The translations under genes were made by a program, and so were the position numbers. Below the pieces are notes generated by a model. The model was not told the DNA's origin and did not search any database. It was given only the letters and a program-made list of their open reading frames with translations. Below, one piece after another: positions 1 through 5,570 of a stretch of DNA of 7,341 nt. The first letter of the stretch is position 1. The number at the start of each line of letters is the position of its first letter. Origin of the DNA: Gammaproteobacteria bacterium (lineage in GTDB: Bacteria > Pseudomonadota > Gammaproteobacteria > UBA6429 > Thiohalophilaceae); assembly GCA_029882235.1 (NCBI GenBank), contig JAOULB010000101.1:1-7341 (forward strand), in the 5' to 3' direction.

Positions 1-1562
1 ATCGACTGGCAGCAGGGGAGTCGATCACCGATTTAACAGACATTCGTGGTACCTCATATATAAGTAAGCACTTACCCCAGCAGGGCTACGAAATCGATTC
101 GACCCATATTGATACTCCCGGCGAGGTGCAGGGCCATCCTGATCCTTATGCGATGCCATCATCGAACTGTGAGACCAAAGAGCTTAATCAGAGTGCGAAG
201 GTGGTGCGTTTTCAACGCGACATCCCTCGAGGTGAACGTAGCAATAGCTACATCCGTTTACCTTCGTATGAGGAAGTTAAAAATGATCCCGTGCTTTATG
301 CCCATGCCTCACGCATTCTGCATCTGGAGACCAACCCCGGTAATGCACGGCCACTGGTGCAACGTCATGCCAGAAGAGAAGTCTGGATCAATCCACCGCC
401 GATCCCATTAACAACCAAAGAAATGGATCAAGTGTTTGATTTGCCCTACACACGCCAGCCTCATTCGGCCTATGGCAAGAACAATATCCCCGCCTACGAG
501 ATGATTCGGTTTTCGATCAACATTATGCGTGGTTGCTTTGGTGGCTGTACCTTCTGTTCGATTACCGAACATGAAGGCCGTATTATCCAGAGTCGATCGG
601 AAGACTCGATCATTAAGGAGATCGAAACCATTCGTGATACCGTGCCGGGCTTCAGTGGACATATTTCAGATTTAGGTGGCCCCACGGCGAACATGTATCG
701 CCTGATGTGTAAGGATAAAAAGATTGAGCAAAACTGTCGGCGCCTGTCCTGTGTCTATCCGGGTATATGTAAGAATCTGGATACCAATCACCAGCCATTG
801 ATCAAACTCTATCGGCGTGCCAGAAAGTTACCGGGGATCAAAAAAGTGTTTATTGCCTCAGGCCTACGCTATGACCTGGCAGTGGAAGACCCGGAATATA
901 TTAAAGAACTGGTGACTCATCATGTGGGTGGCTATCTCAAGATTGCTCCCGAGCATACCGAACAGGGGCCACTGACAAAAATGATGAAGCCCGGTATGGG
1001 CAGTTATTATCGTTTTAAGAAGCTGTTTGAACGCTATTCAAAAGAAGCGGGCAAGGAGCAATACCTGATCCCTTATTTTATCGCCGCCCATCCCGGCACC
1101 ACCGATGAAGATATGATGAATCTGGCCATCTGGCTTAAAGAAAATGGTTTTCGTGCCGATCAGGTACAGACATTTTTGCCATCACCGATGGCCACTGCCT
1201 CGGCAATGTATCACACGGGAAAAAATCCTTTGCATCGAGTTAGCCGGGAGAGTGAAACGGTTTCGGTGCCGCGTGGTCTGAAGATGCGACGATTACATAA
1301 GGCCTTCCTGCGCTATCATGATGCAGAAAACTGGCCACTATTACGTGATGCCTTGAAGCGAATGGGGCGCGAAGATTTAATTGGTAATGGCAAAAAGCAT
1401 CTGGTGCCAAGCTGGCAGCCAAAAGGGACAGGTACACAAAAACTGAAAGGTTCTCAGCCAGCTAAAGAGTTTCGAACTCAGCGTACAGAACTACCAGGGC
1501 ATAAACGGACAGGTGGCTCGCACAAAAAGCGTGCAAAAAAAAGAACTCGGCCAGGTTCTTGA
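1..1562 (+). CDS. ygiQ: YgiQ family radical SAM protein, 5'-truncated by window edge
   Basis: The reading frame is open from the left edge (first whole codon at base 3) to the TGA at 1560-1562, giving about 519 C-terminal residues; E. coli YgiQ is about 740 residues, so roughly the first 220 lie outside. The radical SAM cysteines CX3CX2C (CFGGCTFC) have codons at 534, 546 and 555 and would hold the [4Fe-4S] cluster that cleaves S-adenosylmethionine. A second cysteine set, CX8CX4CX5C, begins at codon 708. The stretches around GGYLKIAPEHTE, MMKPGMGSYYRFK, EQYLIPYFIAAHPGT and YHDAENWPLLRDALKRMGR match YgiQ and its C-terminal DUF3362 region almost word for word. The protein ends in a lysine/arginine-rich tail of about 45 residues, which is usual for the family. 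It is a cytoplasmic enzyme whose substrate is, as far as I know, not established. The GTG at 126 is internal: the upstream residues, including ITDIRGT-like sequence, are clearly part of the protein. Confidence 0.95.
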   Translation, partial: RLAAGESITDLTDIRGTSYISKHLPQQGYEIDSTHIDTPGEVQGHPDPYAMPSSNCETKELNQSAKVVRFQRDIPRGERSNSYIRLPSYEEVKNDPVLYAHASRILHLETNPGNARPLVQRHARREVWINPPPIPLTTKEMDQVFDLPYTRQPHSAYGKNNIPAYEMIRFSINIMRGCFGGCTFCSITEHEGRIIQSRSEDSIIKEIETIRDTVPGFSGHISDLGGPTANMYRLMCKDKKIEQNCRRLSCVYPGICKNLDTNHQPLIKLYRRARKLPGIKKVFIASGLRYDLAVEDPEYIKELVTHHVGGYLKIAPEHTEQGPLTKMMKPGMGSYYRFKKLFERYSKEAGKEQYLIPYFIAAHPGTTDEDMMNLAIWLKENGFRADQVQTFLPSPMATASAMYHTGKNPLHRVSRESETVSVPRGLKMRRLHKAFLRYHDAENWPLLRDALKRMGREDLIGNGKKHLVPSWQPKGTGTQKLKGSQPAKEFRTQRTELPGHKRTGGSHKKRAKKRTRPGS

Positions 1563-1603
1563 GTTTTGGGTAATGCGTCCACATAAGTGCGCTTGAACAA
1601 CAC

Positions 1604-1609
1604 TATAAT
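1604..1609 (+). promoter_or_regulatory. TATAAT consensus -10-like hexamer abutting the ATG at 1610
   Basis: A perfect TATAAT sits immediately before the ATG at 1610. No credible -35 lies 16-18 bases upstream; TTGAAC at 1593-1598 is only 5 bases away. If the hexamer is a real -10, transcription would begin about base 1616, which is the second in-frame ATG (1616-1618), so the mRNA would be leaderless. It may instead be chance in AT-rich sequence. Confidence 0.25.
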
Positions 1610-2317
1610 ATGACCATGAAAGAAACAGAGAAAAAAACAAATACAGTTCCAGCAACGGCCGAAGAAGATTTTGAAGAACTGGTGCTCAAGGAAAGCATTG
1701 TCAATGCTTCCGGTTTGAGTTCCGGTAATCTTCTTATTGGTATCAGGGGTGACCCATCCTTGCGTGAAACGACCTATGATCGCAAACGTTATCTTAGCGA
1801 GGTTGATCAACATATTGATGCGTTGATGGAAAACCTGCAGGAGCTGATGCTGAACCGGAGTACCTATAAGTTATTCCTTGGGTTTAACAATGGAGAGATT
1901 CGCACGAACTCCATTTTTGACCCGCTGCGTGAAGAGGTCCATTCGGTCGAGAAAATGATCGACGCAAGTTATATTGAGCGACAGTTTCCTAAAGTCAGTT
2001 ACGAAGACAAAATCCAGCTCATGCGGGATCTGTATACCGCACTTCGTGCCAATCCAATCTATCAGCGCATGCCAGGATACTGGAACAATATCATGGTGCG
2101 TCGAAGTGCGGCCTGGGAACCCATGGAGAAGGAAGAAATCAGTACCGTTATTTCGACCTTGCGGACGCTGCGTGAAATGCCCACCTACTATATTCGTAAT
2201 ATTACGATTTCAATTGTGCAGAGTATTGTTCGAATGCAGTTCAATTGCGATGGGACTCAGATTGTCAGTGCTGAAAATTATCAGCAATTTCTTGAGGAAA
2301 ACCTGACGGCTGATTAA
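1610..2317 (+). CDS. Conserved-looking hypothetical protein, 235 residues, cytoplasmic
   Basis: I do not recognise this family by name and assign no function. The frame runs 235 codons with coherent protein-like composition. It has no signal peptide, no long hydrophobic segment and no metal-binding cysteine cluster (a single Cys at about residue 213). Residues 1-30 are charged and probably disordered. Residues 58-85 (YLSEVDQHIDALMENLQELM) and 105-150 are helix-like, and a motif-like stretch STYKLFLGFNNGEIRTNS lies at 84-101. The C-terminal third (about 175-215) has a hydrophobic helix pattern (ISTVISTLRTLREMPTYYIR). Start choice: an in-frame TAA at 1571 precedes it and no ATG, GTG or TTG lies between, so 1610 is the longest possible start; ATG at 1616 is an alternative giving 233 residues. 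No Shine-Dalgarno sequence precedes either. It lies 47 bases after ygiQ and could be read through from it. Confidence 0.82.
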   Translation: MTMKETEKKTNTVPATAEEDFEELVLKESIVNASGLSSGNLLIGIRGDPSLRETTYDRKRYLSEVDQHIDALMENLQELMLNRSTYKLFLGFNNGEIRTNSIFDPLREEVHSVEKMIDASYIERQFPKVSYEDKIQLMRDLYTALRANPIYQRMPGYWNNIMVRRSAAWEPMEKEEISTVISTLRTLREMPTYYIRNITISIVQSIVRMQFNCDGTQIVSAENYQQFLEENLTAD

Positions 2318-2388
2318 TAGATAAGCTGTACTCGGCGGTATTTCTTATCCTTTCTTATGGTTTTTAGCAATTCGGTAACATTTGTTAA

Positions 2389-2415
2389 AAAATTGGTTTA
2401 AAAGTAACCAATTTT
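2389..2415. repeat. Perfect 10-bp inverted repeat, possible weak terminator or operator
   Basis: Arms AAAATTGGTT (2389-2398) and AACCAATTTT (2406-2415) are exact reverse complements around a 7-base loop. It lies 72 bases after the stop of the 1610 gene. The stem has only two G:C pairs. Its outer A:T pairs double as an A-tract before and a T-tract after, so a six-pair TTGGTT/AACCAA hairpin followed by TTTT is possible in either direction. That would be a weak, possibly bidirectional terminator. A protein-binding dyad is equally possible. Confidence 0.4.
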
Positions 2416-2542
2416 GCATCACTCTAAACAAAATTATTCAGAAAATTATCACTCGTTCGATCAGCATGGCCATTTTTTACTTCATTAAATGTCTTAGAAA
2501 AATTTTTCCTGACACACTCTAGTGCTTAAAAGAATAGCTCGC

Positions 2543-2548
2543 TATACT
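2543..2548 (+). promoter_or_regulatory. Candidate -10 box (TATACT) for the cold-shock gene
   Basis: TATACT matches the sigma-70 -10 consensus at 5 of 6 positions. No good -35 is found at normal spacing: the 17-bp position (2520-2525, TAGTGC) is poor, and CTGACA at 2509-2514 is too far at 28 bp. Transcription would begin near 2555 and give a leader of about 93 bases, a length fitting cold-shock genes, many of which have long 5' UTRs. Confidence 0.3.
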
Positions 2549-2633
2549 TGCTTCGTATTCTGTAGTTCGTTGCTGTGCTTTTGTGTGAAAGGCTGCGAAG
2601 ATTACTAATTCAGTATATTGTTTTTTTATGATT

Positions 2634-2638
2634 GAGGT
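2634..2638 (+). promoter_or_regulatory. Ribosome binding site GAGGT that decides the cold-shock start
   Basis: GAGGT lies 9 bases before the ATG at 2648 and 3 bases before a GTG at 2642. The 3-base gap is too tight for normal initiation and the 9-base gap is acceptable. Family N-termini of the form MxxGTVKWF also point to ATG 2648. Confidence 0.6.
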
Positions 2639-2647
2639 AATGTGGAT

Positions 2648-2851
2648 ATGGCAACTGGTACTGTAAAATGGTTTAACAATGCCAAGGGTTATGGTTTTAT
2701 TGCACCAAACGAAGGCGGAGATGATGTATTTGTGCACTACTCTTCGATTCAATCTGAAGGATACCGCTCATTAAAAGAAGGCCAACCGGTTAGTTTTGAG
2801 ACCGAAGATGGACCAAAAGGCCTCCAAGCTATGAATGTAATCGCCAACTAA
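2648..2851 (+). CDS. Cold-shock domain protein, CspA family, CspD-like
   Basis: This 67-residue protein is one cold-shock domain (OB fold) that binds single-stranded RNA or DNA in the cytoplasm. Both nucleic-acid motifs are intact: RNP1 as KGYGFI (residues 13-18) and RNP2 as VFVHY (27-31), after the invariant GTVKWFN start. The segment HYSSIQSEGYRSLKEGQPV is closer to E. coli CspD (HYSTIQMDGYRTLKAGQ) than to CspA, which has HFSAI. CspD in E. coli is a stationary-phase protein that inhibits DNA replication, not a cold-induced chaperone. The usual cspD neighbours clpS and clpA are absent, so I do not assign the name. The start is ATG 2648. The gene stands alone, with long non-coding gaps on both sides (330 bases before, 210 after), so it is probably monocistronic. 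A 12-codon ATG frame (2628-2666) overlaps its start in another frame. Confidence 0.93.
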   Translation: MATGTVKWFNNAKGYGFIAPNEGGDDVFVHYSSIQSEGYRSLKEGQPVSFETEDGPKGLQAMNVIAN

Positions 2852-2881
2852 GACAAGAAAGTATAAAAATAAATTTGTATC

Positions 2882-2906
2882 TCTCTTATCTGAGCGAGAT
2901 AAGGGG
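2882..2906 (+). terminator. Stem-loop after the cold-shock gene, lacking a U-tract
   Basis: TCTCTTATCT (2882-2891) pairs with AGATAAGGGG (2897-2906) around the loop GAGCG, giving ten pairs of which two are G-U. It begins 31 bases after the stop codon. The bases after it (ATGAATTGCG) hold no T-run, so it is not a textbook intrinsic terminator on this strand. It may mark or protect the 3' end of a short cold-shock mRNA. On the opposite strand it would be followed by a T-rich run, but no - strand gene lies there to terminate. Confidence 0.4.
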
Positions 2907-2926
2907 ATGAATTGCGTGTGTCCAGT

Positions 2927-2955
2927 TTAACCTAATATTCTCTGCTGGTTAGAAT
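2927..2955 (+). promoter_or_regulatory. Candidate sigma-70 promoter for the PilZ operon
   Basis: TTAACC (2927-2932, 4 of 6 matches to TTGACA) and TAGAAT (2950-2955, 5 of 6 to TATAAT) are separated by exactly 17 bases. Transcription would start near 2962, about 100 bases before the PilZ start codon. This is the best promoter-like pair in the window by spacing and match. It is still only a consensus match. Confidence 0.4.
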
Positions 2956-3061
2956 ACCTGCATTAACAGTTAAAGTTTGTTTATGATGGACTAAGCTGGC
3001 GTAAAAAATGCATTTATTTCGAGTATGTTAGTACTAAAATTCGACTCGACAGAACACGATT

Positions 3062-3481
3062 ATGCGTAGCTTTATCCGGCATCCGTCAGATATCCCTATT
3101 GAATATATGGTTGAGAACCAGCACGATTCTCAACCCGATAAACTGCGTGATGTCAGTTTTGGTGGATTATCATTTCAAACTGATCATGCGCTTGCCGTAG
3201 ATACGCCGATCCATATTCGTATTGATACGGTAAAGCCCCCTTTTGAGGCTGACGGTGTCGTGGTATGGTGTCAGCCTTCGGGACAGCGATTCTTAATCGG
3301 TATAGAGTTTACGCATAAGGAGGATGTCTTTCTGGCCAGGATGGTTGAGCAGGTATGTCATATTGAGCAATATCGTAAAGAAGTATTACTCAATGAAGGG
3401 CGCGAATTGACAAGTCAGGAAGCCGCCCGCGAATGGATTCATAAGTACGCAGAAATTTTTCCAAACCCTGAACAGGGTTAA
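3062..3481 (+). CDS. Single-domain PilZ protein, predicted c-di-GMP receptor
   Basis: This 139-residue cytoplasmic protein carries both halves of the PilZ cyclic-di-GMP site: RxxxR as R2-SFI-R6, and DxSxxG as D30-V-S32-FG-G35. The beta-barrel continues through GVVVWC (65-70) and RFLIGIEF (76-83), the usual end of a PilZ domain. Residues 88-139 form a helical C-terminal extension (LTSQEAAREWIHKYAEIFP), which may carry the output surface. With no other domain, it presumably acts by binding a partner when c-di-GMP rises; the partner is not visible here. The start is fixed at 3062: an in-frame TAA at 3035 lies upstream with no other start between, and RxxxR begins at residue 2. There is no clear Shine-Dalgarno sequence. 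It is followed 51 bases later by the 96-residue gene, probably in one operon. Confidence 0.9.
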   Translation: MRSFIRHPSDIPIEYMVENQHDSQPDKLRDVSFGGLSFQTDHALAVDTPIHIRIDTVKPPFEADGVVVWCQPSGQRFLIGIEFTHKEDVFLARMVEQVCHIEQYRKEVLLNEGRELTSQEAAREWIHKYAEIFPNPEQG

Positions 3482-3532
3482 AGGCGACAGATTAAGTTTT
3501 AATGTTTCAATTTTGATTGATGGGGATAAGAC

Positions 3533-3823
3533 ATGGCCGCAACTGTTGATGAATTAACGGTAAACTACACTGAAAATGGGACTCTGGTTGTTAAAGAGCT
3601 TGATAAAGTTATTTTAACCAAGGGTGCCTGGTCTACAGTCATTTATAAATATCAGGACTGGAACAGAGCAAAAGAAGAGTATGGCCCGGTTAAGTTCACT
3701 ATTCGCCGATATCAAAAACGTGAAGGTGAGTATCGGCCAAAATCAAAATTTACTATTTCCAGTGTTGATCAGGCTGAAAAAGTGATTGCCGCACTACAAA
3801 CCTGGATTGCAGAAGACAAATAA
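3533..3823 (+). CDS. Small conserved-looking protein, possibly PC4/YdbC-like nucleic-acid binder
   Basis: This 96-residue protein has no signal peptide or membrane segment. The start ATG is preceded by GGGG (3522-3525) at a 7-base spacing. The N-terminal half (residues 1-40) is strand-rich. Residues 40-50 (YQDWNRAKEEY) look helical. The second half reads as two strands joined by a charged turn (KFTIRRYQKREGEYRPKSKF, 54-73), then an amphipathic helix (SVDQAEKVIAALQTWI). That order and the basic turn resemble PC4/YdbC single-stranded nucleic-acid-binding folds, in which a KFDIR-like strand, a GK-rich turn and a helix follow one another. This is a structural guess from pattern, not a family match, and I assign no function. 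It probably shares a transcript with the PilZ gene. Its stop lies 16 bases from the stop of the convergent gene. Confidence 0.85.
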   Translation: MAATVDELTVNYTENGTLVVKELDKVILTKGAWSTVIYKYQDWNRAKEEYGPVKFTIRRYQKREGEYRPKSKFTISSVDQAEKVIAALQTWIAEDK

Positions 3824-3839
3824 ACCACGCTCTTCATTA

Positions 3840-5318
3840 TTATTCCATTGTGAAAGTAAACAGGCAGTTTTCAGCAACAGACTGTTGCTGGAAAAACTGT
3901 TGTGAGTGCTGGACAAATTCCTTTGTTCCAGCAATATAAATATGATGGTGCTGGAGTGACGAGTGATTTTTTTTAATTGAATTCAACTGTTCTTGCAGTT
4001 GGCTAGCAAGATCATTTGATGGGTTTAGTTTTATCGCAGCATAATTAAAATTCTCAAACGCATCCTCCCAGGCGTGGCATAGATTGCCAAGATAATGTTC
4101 ACCCGACGTCAACCAATACAGGTGCAATGACTCAGCAACATCCAGCGTGACCGAATGCTCAATTAAACTTTTGATTGGTGCAAAGGCAGTACCTTCAGCA
4201 AGAAAAATAACAGGGTGGGGTGGATCTTCATGCAGAATAAAATCACCTTCCGGCCCATATAATTCAACACGGTCGCCATTTTTCATGTTTGTAGCGAGCT
4301 CCTGTTCAGCTTCGCTATGAGTTTGATCAATATGAAACTGAATATTCATATCATCACAGGGACAACTGGCAATCGGCAGGACACACTGTTTTCCATTTTC
4401 CAGACTCAGGCGAACACTCTGACCAGCCAGAAAACGCAGGCGTTCAGTGCGAGGTGTTTTCAGATTCAGGATACTGATGGAGTCAGAAAGCGATTCGACT
4501 TTTTTCACCCGTGCGGTGATGGTTTGTACTGGAATATCCCTGGATGTACCGGCTTCGGCTGTTTCGATAACAAGATCAGTGAGCGCTGTATGACTGCACA
4601 TTAAAAACATTTGTTGTGACTTTTCCGCATTACTGAGGACATAGTCATGCGCCATAATTTTTTTAATCTGGCCTGACACCAGTCTGGCCTTGCATTTACC
4701 ACAGTTACCGTTACTGCAGCCGTAATTAAGGGCAAACCCGGCACTCAGTCCGGACTCAAGCAAAGAATTGCTTCCCTCTACAAGAAACTCATGCCCACTT
4801 GGGTTAATGTGAACCTGTGCCGCCATAATTCGCAAGATTGTATCTTTAGCCATTAGTTGTCTCTGGGATAAAGGTAATTTTTCCGTGTTGAATTGTTGCT
4901 CGCTGACCCACTCATTCAGCTGCTGGAGTATGGATTTTGTGTTGTCCTGACTTTCTTCGATTAGCCTCTTAAGGCGTGATTTAAGCTTATCGATAAAGAT
5001 CGCATAGTCACCGACTTCCTGCCTTGCGATAGCAAGCTCGTCACTGAGTAATGACACGCGAGCGGTCAAAGTTTCCTGATCAAGTGAAGATGGGATTCTA
5101 TTTCTTGCCTTGAATCGAGCCCGCTCAATAATCTCCTCGACCTTCTCCAACATGGTATTGTCTTCGACATGAGCCTGGGGGTACAGTTGTGTGAGCTCTG
5201 TCATGCTCACCTTGCCTTCAAAACTGGTGAGCTCACCGTTTTGTACCTGTTTTTGTAGTTTGCCACGTGACTGGCCAACCAGTCGTGCGGCTCGAGATAA
5301 GCTAAGTAGTGTTGTCAT
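3840..5318 (-). CDS. HTH / coiled-coil / [2Fe-2S] ferredoxin / FNR-like reductase fusion
   Basis: This 492-residue soluble protein has four parts. Residues 4-48 form a MerR/excisionase-like helix-turn-helix (SLSRAARLVGQSRGKLQKQV, then NGEL and a short wing). Residues 52-160 are helical and heptad-like, probably a dimerising coiled coil. Residues 165-255 are a plant-type ferredoxin domain with C201-X4-C206-X2-C209-X31-C241 for a [2Fe-2S] cluster. Residues 262-490 follow the flavin/NAD-binding FNR fold (AGQSVRLSL, GPEGDFIL, FLAEGTAFAPIKSLIEH, then IYIAG near the end). Domain order after residue 165 matches electron-transfer reductases such as CDP-6-deoxyglucoseen reductase. However, the RxYS, GGTG and CGP signatures are all altered (CVLP, EGTA, AGT), so flavin or NAD(P) binding may differ. 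No signal peptide is present. AGG lies 5 bases before the ATG. It could be a redox-responsive regulator or an enzyme anchored by a helical domain; I cannot decide between these. It is divergent from the M15 gene. Confidence 0.93.
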   Translation of the reverse strand: MTTLLSLSRAARLVGQSRGKLQKQVQNGELTSFEGKVSMTELTQLYPQAHVEDNTMLEKVEEIIERARFKARNRIPSSLDQETLTARVSLLSDELAIARQEVGDYAIFIDKLKSRLKRLIEESQDNTKSILQQLNEWVSEQQFNTEKLPLSQRQLMAKDTILRIMAAQVHINPSGHEFLVEGSNSLLESGLSAGFALNYGCSNGNCGKCKARLVSGQIKKIMAHDYVLSNAEKSQQMFLMCSHTALTDLVIETAEAGTSRDIPVQTITARVKKVESLSDSISILNLKTPRTERLRFLAGQSVRLSLENGKQCVLPIASCPCDDMNIQFHIDQTHSEAEQELATNMKNGDRVELYGPEGDFILHEDPPHPVIFLAEGTAFAPIKSLIEHSVTLDVAESLHLYWLTSGEHYLGNLCHAWEDAFENFNYAAIKLNPSNDLASQLQEQLNSIKKNHSSLQHHHIYIAGTKEFVQHSQQFFQQQSVAENCLFTFTME

Positions 5319-5426
5319 TTAAGCCTGATTTTAGTGGTTTTGCTATCAGTTTTATTTGGAACAGTCTGGCAAAATGATGCTGCTCAATCCTCAAGTTTAT
5401 GGCCTTTATTTCCGATACTAAATCTA

Positions 5427-5464
5427 TAAATATTTAAGGTGTATATGACGGTAGCTGTCATAAT
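5427..5464. promoter_or_regulatory. Candidate operator/promoter in the divergent intergenic region
   Basis: Three elements overlap here: a perfect 10-bp palindrome TAAATATTTA (5427-5436); an exact inverted repeat TATGAC (5444-5449) and GTCATA (5457-5462) with a 7-base spacer; and a + strand promoter-like pair, TTAAGG (5434-5439, weak -35) and CATAAT (5459-5464, 5 of 6 -10), spaced 19 bp. MerR-type regulators act on promoters with 19-20 bp spacers containing a dyad. Here the dyad is off-centre in the spacer by about 4 bases and the -35 is weak. It would drive the M15 gene with a leader of about 100 bases. No promoter for the - strand gene stood out between 5319 and 5450. Confidence 0.3.
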
Positions 5465-5570
5465 AAGTTATATGCTGAAATAGTGAAGTTTGCCACGCAT
5501 ATAGACCTGAATATGGCATGAATTATTGTTAAATTTGTAGTATTTTTAGACGAACATAAGAAAATAAAAA

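Larger units (their letters stand above)
2318..2641. other. 324-base AT-rich intergenic region upstream of the cold-shock gene
   Basis: There is no convincing coding frame on either strand. An antisense frame of about 77 codons spans 2519-2752 but runs across the cold-shock gene and has no family character. The left half holds a perfect 10-bp inverted repeat (2389-2415). The right half holds a -10-like TATACT (2543-2548) and a probable leader of about 90 bases ending in a pyrimidine-rich TATTGTTTTTTTATG stretch before the ribosome binding site. I see no cold-box match and no recognisable riboswitch. Confidence 0.6.

Noticed and set aside
408..694. - strand frames opposite the YgiQ radical SAM region
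   Set aside because: Shadows of a highly conserved gene, with no start context.
126..1562. GTG at 126 as the start of the radical SAM gene
   Set aside because: The frame is open to the left edge and the residues before 126 already match YgiQ; the gene is simply cut by the window.
1593..1609. TTGAAC with TATAAT as a promoter pair
   Set aside because: The spacer is 5 bases instead of about 17.
1478..1813. 111-codon - strand frame between ygiQ and the 1610 gene
   Set aside because: It overlaps the ends of two + strand genes and its composition is not protein-like.
2642..2851. GTG at 2642 as the cold-shock start
   Set aside because: It lies only 3 bases after GAGGT, while ATG 2648 gives the normal family N-terminus.
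2963..2987. TTAACA with TATGAT as the PilZ promoter
   Set aside because: The spacer is 13 bases; the TTAACC-17-TAGAAT pair just upstream is better.
3812..3835. GAAGA...TCTTC as a shared terminator between the convergent genes
   Set aside because: Only five pairs with a 14-base loop and no T-run; too weak to call.
4317..4604. 95-codon + strand frame inside the fusion gene
   Set aside because: It is antisense to a clearly coding ferredoxin-reductase region and has no family character.
4590..4720. SoxR-type cluster in the fusion protein
   Set aside because: SoxR uses CX2CXCX5C; here the spacing is CX4CX2C with a distant fourth Cys, the plant-type ferredoxin pattern.
5491..5518. Bulged inverted repeat TGCCA(cgc)ATAT...ATATGGCA
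   Set aside because: Interrupted arms in AT-rich DNA; weaker than the dyad at 5444-5462 and not worth a separate call.
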